A DNA stretch of 64,000 bases from Alisma plantago-aquatica. Its lineage: Eukaryota > Streptophyta > Magnoliopsida > Alismatales > Alismataceae. How positions within the stretch are numbered: position 1 is the first letter of the stretch; every line of letters starts with the position of its first letter. Made by a program: the position numbers and the translations under genes. Of this stretch, positions 50,101 through 59,564 are shown one piece after another. Under the pieces are notes generated by a model, which had not been told where the DNA came from, did not search any database, and saw only the letters and a list, made by a program, of their open reading frames with translations. Location: assembly GCA_963693085.1 (NCBI GenBank), contig OY856410.1, forward strand, positions 566,652,406-566,716,405, written 5' to 3'.

Positions 50101-51235
50101 TGCTCATCCTCCAGACCTTCAATCCAGTTCATGCGCCTTCTATTAGTAGCTTTTTGGTTGAATAGGCAGTGTTACGATCTCCCTTCTTTAACTCTTTTAC
50201 TCGTGCATGTGTTGCCCAATACTCCTCATCCTTTAGGAGCCAGTATTGGAGTTCTTTTGAGATATCTTCAGCCTTTTGGAGCATCTCTTGATCAGGGGGG
50301 GAAGATTGGATTTTCTTGAGATCATCTTCGAGTGCCTGAATCTTCTTTTTCCTATGCCCAAACTTTGTCGTGGCCCACATTTTGAGGTGGTCTTTGCATG
50401 CATTCAGCTTTACCCTTAAGTCATCACTGGTTGCGGATGTCCATGCTTCCTTTATAGTATCTTCGCAGACCTTCTCACCAACCCACATGGGTTCAAAAGC
50501 AAATTGACTTCTTCTCTTTCTTCCTTTGTTGTTTATATTATCAGTTATCATGATGATGGGTGCATGATCCGACTCATAGATTGGCATATGGATAACCCTA
50601 AAATGGTTGAAGAGGTCTCTCCACCTAGGCTCACCAAGGTACCTGTCAAGCCGCTCCTGAACAAGAGTCCTTTCAGTTAAGCCCCTTTTCCATGTAAACA
50701 TATTTCCTTCAAATAAAAGGTCCACCAAACCACAATCATCAATGGTATCTCAGAAATTTTGCATGTGCTTTTCTTCTTTTAGAGGGCCCCCTTTCTTTTC
50801 ATCATTAGAAACAATCTCATTAAAATCACTAAAAAATAGCACTGGCTCTTCAGCCTCATTCTTTAGTTTCCTCATCAAATCCCATATCTGTGTTTTATTA
50901 TGCTGATCCGCCCATCCATATATTCTGATTGCACACCATCTGGCCCCTGTCCCAGCATCTTTTACAAGACTAGTCACATGCCTATTAGAGAAATTAATGA
51001 TCTCCACCTCTGCATCTTTCCACCAGAACCCAATGCCCCCCGCCCAACCGTTGCTAGAGACACACATCCCGTCTTTGTAACCACAGCTTTTATGTACCAC
51101 TTCTAGCTTTTTTCCTGCAATCATAGTTTCCATGATGAAAACTATGTTTGGACGCTCTCTCCAGCACCAAGAATGGAGAGTCGTACACGTGTCAGGGTCG
51201 CCCAATCCCTGACCATTCCAGCAAAATATTTTCAT
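47148..51235 (-). pseudogene. LINE ORF2 (endonuclease, RT, zf-RVT, RNase H), interrupted
   Basis: Start ATG at 51235-51233. Domains in order on the reverse strand: APE-type endonuclease (MKIFCWNGQGLG, FIMET, FSDFNEI, then SDHAP near 50560); reverse transcriptase (NKAPGPDRL near 49890, KLDMSKAYDRVEW near 49490, GDPLS near 49315, FADD near 49180, KYLGLP near 48975); GGLGFRN block at about 48680; zinc-binding zf-RVT (FTVRSAYWLG, PKVAHFLWRVCIGG, CQLCMSEKESIPH); and an RNase H-like tail (LNVDASCGDDG, AEAIALRTPLQW, VCNKVAHETA). The full span is about 1360 codons, the usual size. Breaks: TGA near 50748, a frameshift between 50129 and 49983, stops near 49654 and 49321, and shifts near 48780 and 48330. 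The catalytic FADD is kept. Confidence 0.93.
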
Positions 51236-52935
51236 TGTTCTTCACGAGATTGGACACCACCAATCTCCGCTACTTGGGTCCCCAAGGCCCTGTCTGTACC
51301 CGGTCCTCCGCCAATGGTTTGCTTTACTTTCTTCTCCCCAGATCTAGGGATTGTTTGGTCATCCAGATCCATGTTGCACCATTCCGAGTTTTGGTCTCTC
51401 TTCCCAGTCATTTGTTCCCATACCACCTCTTCCTATGGAATGCCAAGGCGTGCACCTCTACTCATATTATATACCCATGGTTGATGTTTCTTCTTTACTC
51501 GGTCCGAGCTAACTCCTTTCTTCATCTTCTGACCCACTGTTTTTCTTCTTTTTGCAAGTGTTACTGCCTAGTGCTCTCCCTTCATCTTTGAGACATTGCT
51601 GCCTTGTTGTTGTTGTTCCTCATTAGGCGTTTCTCCCATCTTGGGACCACTCCCTATGGGTCGTTGTTCGCCGGATACTTGTGTCTTGGATGGGTGCCAA
51701 GCTTGTGCCCTACTTTGCTCCTCGTCTTCACCTATCGGTGCATGTTCATCAATTCTTTCCGTCTCTTAGAGTTTACAGATATCCTCCCTTGTGTAACGTC
51801 TTTCCTGCTGAGATCTATTAGGCCCTGACATTTCCATGTCACCTAGGCATCGCCTTCTGTCATGCAACGCATCTCCTTCATATGTCGTTAATATCTTTCG
51901 GACTCCCTACTCATCCTTGTCCCCTTGTTCACCATCCTCCCCTTTCTTGAGCGCATTGTCTGTATCACTCAAGACATCCCCGACACTCTGCCCATGTTGG
52001 CATTGTGATGTATTGTCATCCCCCTCTTGTTCTTGGTTGCCGCTCTGCCCATCTTCTGAGCTGCCGTGTTGCGTGCTGCCCTGCTGAGATGACACCTCGT
52101 TGTTGTTGTTCCTGAATGTAAGTTTGTGTCGCGTTGTCCCCGCGTCCCTCATGTTATCTCGGTCTAGGCATCTTTGCTTCCACGGCGACGCTCGCAGCCA
52201 ATTCCCCCACTGTTGCACTTGATCGATCTATGTCATTGCATTTTGGCAGTCCTTGTCGACGTGCCCTAGCATCCCGCACACAAAACAAAAGTTTGATAGT
52301 CGCTCATATTTCACCTCGATCTCAAGGACATCGCCTCCTTTGACCCTGATCTGCAGCAAACTCTTCAAGGGTTTTGTGACGTCAAGCAAGATCCTGATAC
52401 GGATGGAGGCGTCCCACCCTGTGCTGTCGGAGTCGACCTGTAACACCTCGCCCACCCATCCAGCAATCTCGTGCACTGTGTTGTCCCCTCTGTACCCTAG
52501 AGGTAGACCATACAACCATATCCAAAAAGGGCTCTTTGTGATGATGACATGTCTCGGTTGCTCTTCCTTACATATTTCCTTGAACATCAGCAGCCGCCCG
52601 TCGAAGTTCCATGGTGAACCATCGATAACTCTTTGCATGTCCCGCCAGTGCGTAAACTGCATGATGAAGATGTCTCGCTCAAGCTGCTTAAATTCCACCT
52701 TCTCTTTCAGGCTCCACGCCTGTGTCAAGGTACGTTCCAAGGCTCTGAAATTGAACGTGCGGTCCGTCAATAACTTCCCAACCAAGGCCAATTCCGTGAG
52801 ATCTTCTTCATCACCACTACCTAACGGTTGGACCTCAATGGGTTCTTCCTCCTCTTCCATCAATCGAAGACCTGCATATCTGTCAGCTAACTCTGCTGCC
52901 ATCTTAGAGACAAGACCAGAAGGAAAACCAGCCAC
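51232..52935 (-). pseudogene. LINE ORF1 (DUF4283 and CCHC knuckle), interrupted
   Basis: It starts with ATG at 52935. Residues about 45-185 match DUF4283 (LERTLTQAWSLKEKVEF, FTHWRDMQRVIDGSPWNFDG), and a CX2CX4HX4C knuckle sits at residues 217-230 (CFVCGMLGHVDKDC). After an in-frame TAG near 52228 the same frame goes on with QQWGNWLRASP, the block that normally follows the knuckle, then a Gln/Gly/Asp-rich tail with another stop near 51907. The last segment ends in SREEQ at TGA 51232-51234, overlapping the ORF2 start. ORF1 proteins bind LINE RNA. Confidence 0.87.
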
Positions 52936-53047
52936 TTGAACCTACAAGAGTTGGGACCCTAGAAGGATGGAGGGTCGTCTACGGCTTGGAACCCTAGTCG
53001 CCAGAGCGATGGGTTGCAAGGAGATGGGTTTTCATATTTAATGAATC

Positions 53048-53252
53048 TACTTACATGTTACACATACTTAAGTTATTATGCAAATATGAGTGTATTATGA
53101 TATGTGTTGTTGATTATAGAACCTATTGTTCATTAAGGTATAATTTTATCCTTGTTTGGTCAAATGTAGGGCACCAAGCTTACTAACCAACTAATCATGA
53201 AATATGATAAGATTCTAGGTTTCATTACATTACACAAAAACATTACACTCCC
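53048..53252. other. Spacer between LINE and element D
   Basis: 205 bp of AT-rich sequence with no feature; target DNA of both insertions. Confidence 0.5.
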
Positions 53253-55024
53253 TGATAACGCCAAATTTTATGATGTTTTAGACTGTTTTTCTGCTATCAA
53301 AACTGCCCTTTTAAACTGTTTTCCACTCTTTTATATGTACTTTCACAATAATTGGCCAAACAACGCTCTTAATCCAATATTTCCATCTTTTGCAGAGTTT
53401 TTCCTCATTTTGGTACATTTTGTCAGCAATGAGGCCGTCCCAGCCCACAAATAAGCTCCACCTGCATCGGCCTTCCAGATGCCCGATACGATCGCTACCC
53501 GACAGGGTAGCGCGACACAACGACATGCGACATGGGGATGTCGTGCAAGAAGAAACCGACGGGCGACACGTCTTTTACCCGACAGGGAGCCGAGCTCGCC
53601 ACGACAACTCAAGCTTGTCACGCGAAACAGGCCACCCACCGACGGGCGCCGCCCGTCACGTGACCGACAGCCGACACCCTATGTCGGGCAATACCAGTAT
53701 CAGCCATCCACCGACCCACGAATAGGGAAGATACGTGACACCCTAAGCACCATAACTTCCCCCAACCACTGCCTATAAATAGCAGCTACAGGAAGCCGAA
53801 AAGATAGGTCAGAACCCTGAGCAAATCTTCGGAGGAAGCTGCGAGAGCAGAAGTATCGCGCCTGAGTGTTCGTGTCGGGAAACTCTAGGTGAGCTCTTCC
53901 CCGTCCCGAGAGGGAGGGGATGGTTCACTTAGGACCGTCCCGGGCGACACTGCAGGCCGATATTGGCCAACGTGGATGAGCGACACAAGTGCCCGACATA
54001 GATGTGTCACTACTAGCCCGATACGATATCGAACCCGATATGCTTCGCCCGTCATGGCGTGTCGCCCGACTTGAGCGTATCGGACAAGGTCCTTGAACGA
54101 TACAATCGGCCGTCACGGTGTGCCGCCCGACACTATTGTATCGGGCTAGGCTCCTGACCGGTATCGGGCTAGGCTCCTGACCGGTATCGGGCTGGAGAGC
54201 CATTGTAGTCAGTCGTCCTTTTACATCAAGAAAGAGACCTCTATCTTTATTTCTGTTATTTAATTCTTTACTTATGCACTGTAATTAAGACCCTTGTTTT
54301 TTATGGAAATGGAAGAGTTTAATTATCTGCTACTGTATGCTTGGCACCCTTGTTGGATGGATGCTATGTTTAATATCTGAACTCTAGCTTGTACGTTGGA
54401 TTGCGTTCCGATTAGCTACCGAATCGCGTTTTCCCGTCACAACAGCCTTGAGAGAGGTGTTGTGGCTCTAGTGTTTGGTCTGATTCTGGAGTACGAGAGT
54501 GCCCGGAATCAGAGTTGCTTCAGTAACATTTCACTCTAACTTAAAGTCCAACAACCTCGAGAGTGGTGTTGATGCTTGGTTAGAGGTACCCGCTCTGAGA
54601 GGAGTGGTACAGGATGTTCCTGTTGCCGCTTGTTTTACCGAAGTTTTCTCCTTCGTACCTTGCGATAGCTCTAGTATTATCTCTCTGTTTCGGTTGCATG
54701 AAAACCCCTAAAAACTGCTAAATGCTTAAAAAAATCTAAGTTTTCCTTGTAACTCCAGTTGGAGATAGGGTTTTCTCTTATTTTATCGTTCTTGTTCTGT
54801 TGTTCCCTTTTGGGAACTTCATCATATCTCTACCCTTGCCGGAGTGTAGCGTGTCGATTCTGAGTTCTCAACACTACCACCCTCGTCCCTGTTTCAACCT
54901 TGTATATCTACTTCGACCCCGTAAACAAAGTTGTGGGGGCCTAGAAGGATTCGGTTTATAAATGTAAAAGCTCGACTACCTCATATCCGCCTCCAATTTT
55001 AGGATGCGCGATTTAGGCCAGTCA
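53253..55024 (+). repeat. 5' LTR of element D
   Basis: TGATAACGCC to GCCAGTCA, GC-rich in its first 1 kb. It holds many TATCGGGC/GCCCGATA/GCCCGACA motifs, a perfect small hairpin GCTACCCGACAGGGTAGC at 53494-53511, and a tandem 23-bp duplication (GGCTCCTGACCGGTATCGGGC unit) at about 54149-54193 that is single in the 3' LTR. Confidence 0.92.
53774..53781 (+). promoter_or_regulatory. LTR TATA box (element D)
   Basis: TATAAATA in the context GCCTATAAATAGCAGC, conserved at 62712-62719 in the 3' LTR. Confidence 0.7.
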
Positions 55025-55030
55025 ACTTTT

Positions 55031-55048
55031 TGGCACCGTTGCCGGGGA
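55031..55048 (+). other. Primer binding site, tRNA-Asp type (element D)
   Basis: TGGCACCGTTGCCGGGGA differs at one base from the Athila Asp-tRNA site and lies six bases after the LTR end. Confidence 0.88.
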
Positions 55049-55135
55049 TGAGGCAAAACGACACTGTTGACGAATTTGAATCCACTAACTACACTCCTGT
55101 GCCTCAAGCTTAGAAATGAGCTTGACAGCACTTTT

Positions 55136-55175
55136 TTTTTATTATTATTATTATTATCATTATTATCATTACTCT
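55136..55175 (+). repeat. ATT microsatellite
   Basis: A T run followed by repeated ATT/ATC triplets in the leader of element D. Confidence 0.85.
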
Positions 55176-55272
55176 TTACACAAAATAAATAATTCTATTT
55201 TCTAAACTTGATTTCTCGTGCCATTTCTGGAACTCTGAAGAATGGTGATTTGTTCCATCAAGCTCTGACACC

Positions 55273-56094
55273 ATGTCTCGCTGTGAGCAATCTCTGTCTG
55301 AGGGTGAACGTCAAGGCCGAGATGGGATTTTGCACCAACCCAGTTTGGTTGGTCAGTTGTTTGCTTACATAAAGAGACAAGACACTATCATCAACCAGCT
55401 GGCACAGGGAGTGCTCGCCAGTCCTGGAGCTCTGAATTCCATGCAACACCAGATGGCGAGTTTGTAGATGCGCCAGGACGAGGTCGATCAACGATTGGCC
55501 CAGATGGCCGCTCTAAGAAAGGACCCTGTAGGAAAGACATTCACCTACCCTGAAACTGCCAGAATGGCAGTACTAAGGTCTGGGAAGACGGTGGAACACA
55601 CTGATGAAGCCAGACCAGAGCCTGAGACAAGGCCTGAGAGTGCGATTCTGGCTGAGGACGAAGGTAGACAAGCAGAAGCTCGAGAGCCTGCACAGAAGCC
55701 TTCCGATGAGCTATCTGGTGGGAGGAATCCTTATGCTCCCAGGCTGATGTTTCCTTATAAACTGATCAAGGCAAATCTGAAAAAGTGTCACGAAAGGTTC
55801 ATGGACTCGGTCAGGAAACTACATCTTGAAGTCCCCTTCCTTGATGCCTTGGAGGAGATGTCGACCTATGCCAAGTTCCTCAAGGATCTTATCACAAAGA
55901 AAAGAAGAGGAGGGAGGGTTGAGACCGTGCACCTAGCATCTGCTTCCTCAGCCTTCATGAAGCCTGACCTGCCAAACAAAAGAAGGGACCCTAGAGCTTT
56001 TACCATCCCATTTGTCATCGGGGACAACGTTGAGCGAAATGGTCTTGCTGACTTAGGGGCAAGTATCAGCCTCATGCCCCTGAGCTTCGCGTAA
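55273..56094 (+). pseudogene. gag tail and start of protease, element D
   Basis: ATG 55273 opens MSRCEQSLSEGERQG. What follows is the C-terminal, coil-like part of Athila gag (GQLFAYIKRQDTIINQLAQG, MRQDEVDQRLAQMAALRK), with no capsid core. After an acidic linker comes the RNPYAPRLMFPYKL and KKCHERFMDSVRKLHLEVPF block that precedes protease. The protease active site appears as DLGAS at 56050-56064. The same frame is cut by TAG at 55465-55467 and TAA at 56092-56094 and then continues into pol. The DLGA form, in place of DSGA or DTGA, occurs in other Athila-type proteases. Loss of the gag core means this copy could not build its own particle. Confidence 0.82.
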
Positions 56095-56097
56095 AGG

Positions 56098-57867
56098 TTG
56101 GGTTTAACCGACATGGTTCGTACCGATATGAGGATCGAACTGGCGGACCATACCTTTAAGAGTCCAGTCGGCGTTGTTGAAGATGTGTCGATCAGGGTCA
56201 GTAATTTCTTCATACCTTGCGACATAGTAGTCGTTGACACAGCAGAAGACCCTCGCTGCCAGATTATCTTTGGACGTCCTTTTCTGGCAACAGGAAGGGC
56301 ATTGATTGATGTCTCTGAGGGGATTATCACGCTGAGGGTCGGAAACAACCACTTGGACTTCAAGCTTAAGGAGGAGATGAAAGGTCCTTCCCTATCTGAA
56401 TCTGCATGCTTCGCGGATAGCTACGATAAATTCTACGAGGAGATAGAGGAGGACATCCGGATAGTGGACCCCCTTGCGAGGGCTATAAGCTGTCAGGATT
56501 CCGACTTCGAAGATCCTAAAATTGTGAAGTATCTCGACCTTTTTGACCTGTCTGATGAAAATCTGCACGAAGAGGATGAGGTGGTGGAGTCTATGAAGTA
56601 TGCCTCTCTCGAGGAGGAGCCTCAAGAGAAGGCATCCAGAGCAAAACCTGAGTTAAAACTCTTGCCCGAAGGTCTGAAATATGAATTCTTAGATGAAGAA
56701 GAGAGAAACCATGTCATCGTAAATGCCAATCTTTCGAGAAACCTACTAGACCGACTCCTTAAGGAGTTAAGACTCCATAGGGGGGCTATAGGATATTCTG
56801 TAGAGGACATCAATGGCCTTAGCCCCACCTTATGCATGCATCGCATCAACTTGGAAGAATCTGCCAAGCCTCTGGCTCAACCCCAGAGGAAGCTGAACCA
56901 GATGCTCAAGGAAGTAGTCAAGAAAGAGGTAATAAAGCGAAGGGATGCTGGGATCATTTACCCAATCAGCGATAGCAATTGGGTGAGTCTGATTCACATA
57001 GTACCCAAAAAGGGCAGGATGATAGTGGTAAAGGGTGAAAAGGGCAACGAGGTGGCGGTTAGGACCATCACCGGATGGAGGATGTGCATCAATTACCGAA
57101 AGCTAAATCAGGCTACAAAAAAAGATCATTTTCCGCTACCTTTTATTGACCAAGTTCTTGAAAGATTAGTGCATCACAATTTCTTTTGTTTCCTTGATGG
57201 CTTTTCAGGATTTTATCAGGTACCCATCTTGCCCGACGATCAGGAGAAAACAACATCCACCTGCCTCTACGACACTTATGCTTTCAGAAGGATGCCCTTC
57301 GGTCTATGCAATGCTCCTGCCACCTTTCAAAGATGCATGATATCAATGTTTTTAGATTTTCTGGAAGATATCGTAGAAGTTTTCATGGATGATTTTTTAG
57401 TCTATGGAAAGGACTTCGATACCTGCTTGAAACATCTGTCGTTGGTTCTTCAAAGGTGTGAGGAGAATAGCCTAGTTATAAACTGGGAAAAGTGCCATTT
57501 CATGGTACGAGAGGCCATTGTTCTGGGGCATAAGATCTCAAGGCGTGGAATCGAGGTGGACACCAGCAAGGTCAAAGCCATATCCAAGCTTCCTCCCCTG
57601 AAGTCCGTGACGGGAGTGAGGAGCTTCCTCGGTCACGCCGGCTATTACCGCATATTCATAAAGGACTTCTCAAAGATTTCAAAGCCTTTGTCCAATCTGC
57701 TAGGAAGGGATGTTGAATTTGTTTTCTCTAATTACTGTCTCAATACTTTTCAAGCTTTGAAAAACACTTTGGTATCCCCACCCATCCTCCAAGTGCCAGA
57801 TTGGGATTTACCCTTTGAGCTTATGTGCGACGCTAGTGACTATGCGGTAGGAGCAGTCCTGGGGTAG
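56098..57867 (+). pseudogene. pol: Protease end, reverse transcriptase and RNase H start, element D
   Basis: 589 open codons in the frame of the previous segment. The start completes protease (IELADHTFKSPVGVVEDV, CQIIFGRPFLATGRALID). A linker of about 200 residues leads to RT: KRRDAGIIYPISDSNWVS, MCINYRKLNQATKKDHFPLP, CFLDGFSGFYQVPI, FRRMPFGLCNAPATFQRCM and the catalytic FMDDFLVYG at 57382-57408, with both aspartates kept. Thumb blocks follow (LGHKISRRGIEVD, LGHAGYYRIFIKDFS). RNase H begins at CDASDYAVGAVLG near 57825. TAG at 57865-57867 interrupts RNase H at a position where the family normally has Gln. Confidence 0.93.
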
Positions 57868-59225
57868 AAGAAAGATAAAAAGCACCATGTGATCTGCTAC
57901 GCTAGTCGCACGTTGGACGAAGCTCAAGTAAATTACACAACCACTAAAAAAAGATGTTGGCAATTGTCTTCGCCTTCGATAAGTTCAGGTCGTATCTAGT
58001 TGGATCAAAGGTCAAGGTATATACAGATCATGGGGCTATAAAATATCTAATGCAAAAGAAAGACACAAAGCTCAGGTTGTTGAGGTGGGCCTTATTGCTG
58101 CAAGAGTTCGACCATGAAATTATCGACAAGAAGGGCGCAAAAAATGTGGTCGCCAACCACCTATCAAGGATCGTAGCTGAAAGGCAAGGGGGACCACCAA
58201 TCAACGATGACTATGTCGATGAAGCTCTTATGCTGGCAGAAGCTAAAGAAGAAGACTTGCCATGGTTTGCAGATATCTGCAACTATCTTGCTTGTGGAGA
58301 GTTGCCTCCTGACATTACTTACAATCAGAAAAAGAAGTTGTTCGCGGATGCTAAAAATTACTATTGGGATGATCCTCTCCTCTTCACAAGATGCGCTGAC
58401 AATCTATACAGGAGATGCATCCCTGAGAAAGAAACCGTGAACATTCTAAAGAAGTGTCACGCCTCCCCCTACGGTGGACACCTGGGTAGAGAAAGAACAG
58501 CTGCAAAAATGCTACAGTCAGGTTTCTACTGGCCCTCGCTATTCAAAGATGCTGCACAATTTGTGAAAGTCTGCAAAGAGTGCCAGTCTACAGGGAATAT
58601 AGGGAGGAGAAATGAAATGTCGATGGCAAGATGGATCGAAGTAGAGATTTTTGACGTGTGGGGGATTGATTGCATGGGACCGTTTCCCCCATGCAGGGGG
58701 TATCAATACATACTAGTAGCAGTGGACTATGTATCGAAGTGGGTAGAAGCCGTAGCAACCCAAACATGCGACGCCAAGTCAGTAATCAAGCTATTCGAGA
58801 AGACGATCTTTCCTAGGTTTGGTGTACCACGCACAGTAATAAGCGACGGCGGGTCGCACTTCGGAGAGAGACAGTTTGAAGCACTCCTACGTAAGTATGG
58901 AGTGAAGCACAAGATCGCTACACCCTACCACCCACAAACCTCAGGGCAGGTAGAGGTTTCAAACAGACAAATTAAGCAGATCCTGGAGAAAACTATCAGC
59001 CGAACGAGGAAAGATTGGTCTATGAAGCTTGACGACGCACTATGGGCCTATAGGACCGCCTACAAAATGCCCATTGGAACCACCCCCTACAGGCTGATCT
59101 ACAGAAAATCCTACCATCTACCTTTAGAACTCAAACACAAGGCCCTTTGGGCAGTCAAATTCTTAAACATGGACCTCGAGAAAGCCGGGGAAAAGATATT
59201 TTTGCAGCTTCAAGAGCTTGAATAG
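57868..59225 (+). pseudogene. pol: RNase H end and integrase, element D
   Basis: After the TAG the frame continues to about 57940, where a base is lost in an A-run and the frame shifts. From 57954 it reads [15 protein letters not shown] and [20 protein letters not shown], the rest of RNase H. Integrase follows: an HHCC zinc finger (His codons at 58458 and in GGHLGRE, Cys codons at 58572 and 58581). The catalytic DDE core has aspartates at 58668 (DCMGPFP) and 58845 (SDGGSHF) and glutamate at 58953 (SGQVEVSN), with 35 residues between the last two. All catalytic residues are present. TAG at 59223-59225 stops it. Confidence 0.93.
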
Positions 59226-59564
59226 CTGAGGATGAACGCCTATGAAAATGCAAAAATCTACAAATAGAGGACCAAAGTGTGGCATGATGCCCACCTCATG
59301 AGAAAATACATAAGTGAAGGGGATAAGGTTCTATTATTTAAATCCTCCATTCGTCTTTTCCATGGGAAGATACAGACAAGATGGTCGGGACCGTTTACTG
59401 TGTCGAAGATATACCCATCAGGAATGATGGAACTCTACGACAAAGATGATTCGACCAAGGTCTTCAAGGTGAATGGGCACAGAGTAAAGAGGTATTATGA
59501 AGATGAAGCTTTTGTCAGGAGAGCAGAGATCGACTTGCAGGATATGGGTAATGTCGAAGACTGA
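59226..59564 (+). pseudogene. Integrase C-terminus, element D
   Basis: Same frame as the integrase core, after TAG 59223 and a second TAG near 59265. It reads MRKYISEGDKVLLFKSSIRL and then TRWSGPFTVSKIYPSGMMEL, the GPF/Y-type module of gypsy integrases, ending VEDxxx at TGA 59562-59564. About 50 bases later comes CTCCTCGGGAGGTAGCACG, similar to the post-integrase spacer of Athila elements and of element C (12243). Confidence 0.85.

Larger units (their letters stand above)
47094..53032 (-). mobile_element. Full-length L1-like LINE, reverse strand
   Basis: A 5.9-kb non-LTR retrotransposon flanked by a perfect 15-bp target duplication, CATATTTAATGAATC, at 47079-47093 and 53033-53047. The T run at 47094-47100 is its short poly(A) tail read from the plus strand. 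ORF1 carries a DUF4283 domain and a zinc knuckle. ORF2 carries endonuclease, reverse transcriptase, zinc-binding and RNase H domains. The complete structure shows that insertion was not 5' truncated. Stops and at least three frameshifts in ORF2 make it inactive now. Confidence 0.95.

Noticed and set aside
49627..50319. 230-residue plus-strand ORF (and similar ones at 47362-47757 and 52253-52939)
   Set aside because: These lie antisense to LINE ORF2 and ORF1, which carry clear domains on the reverse strand; the plus frames have none.
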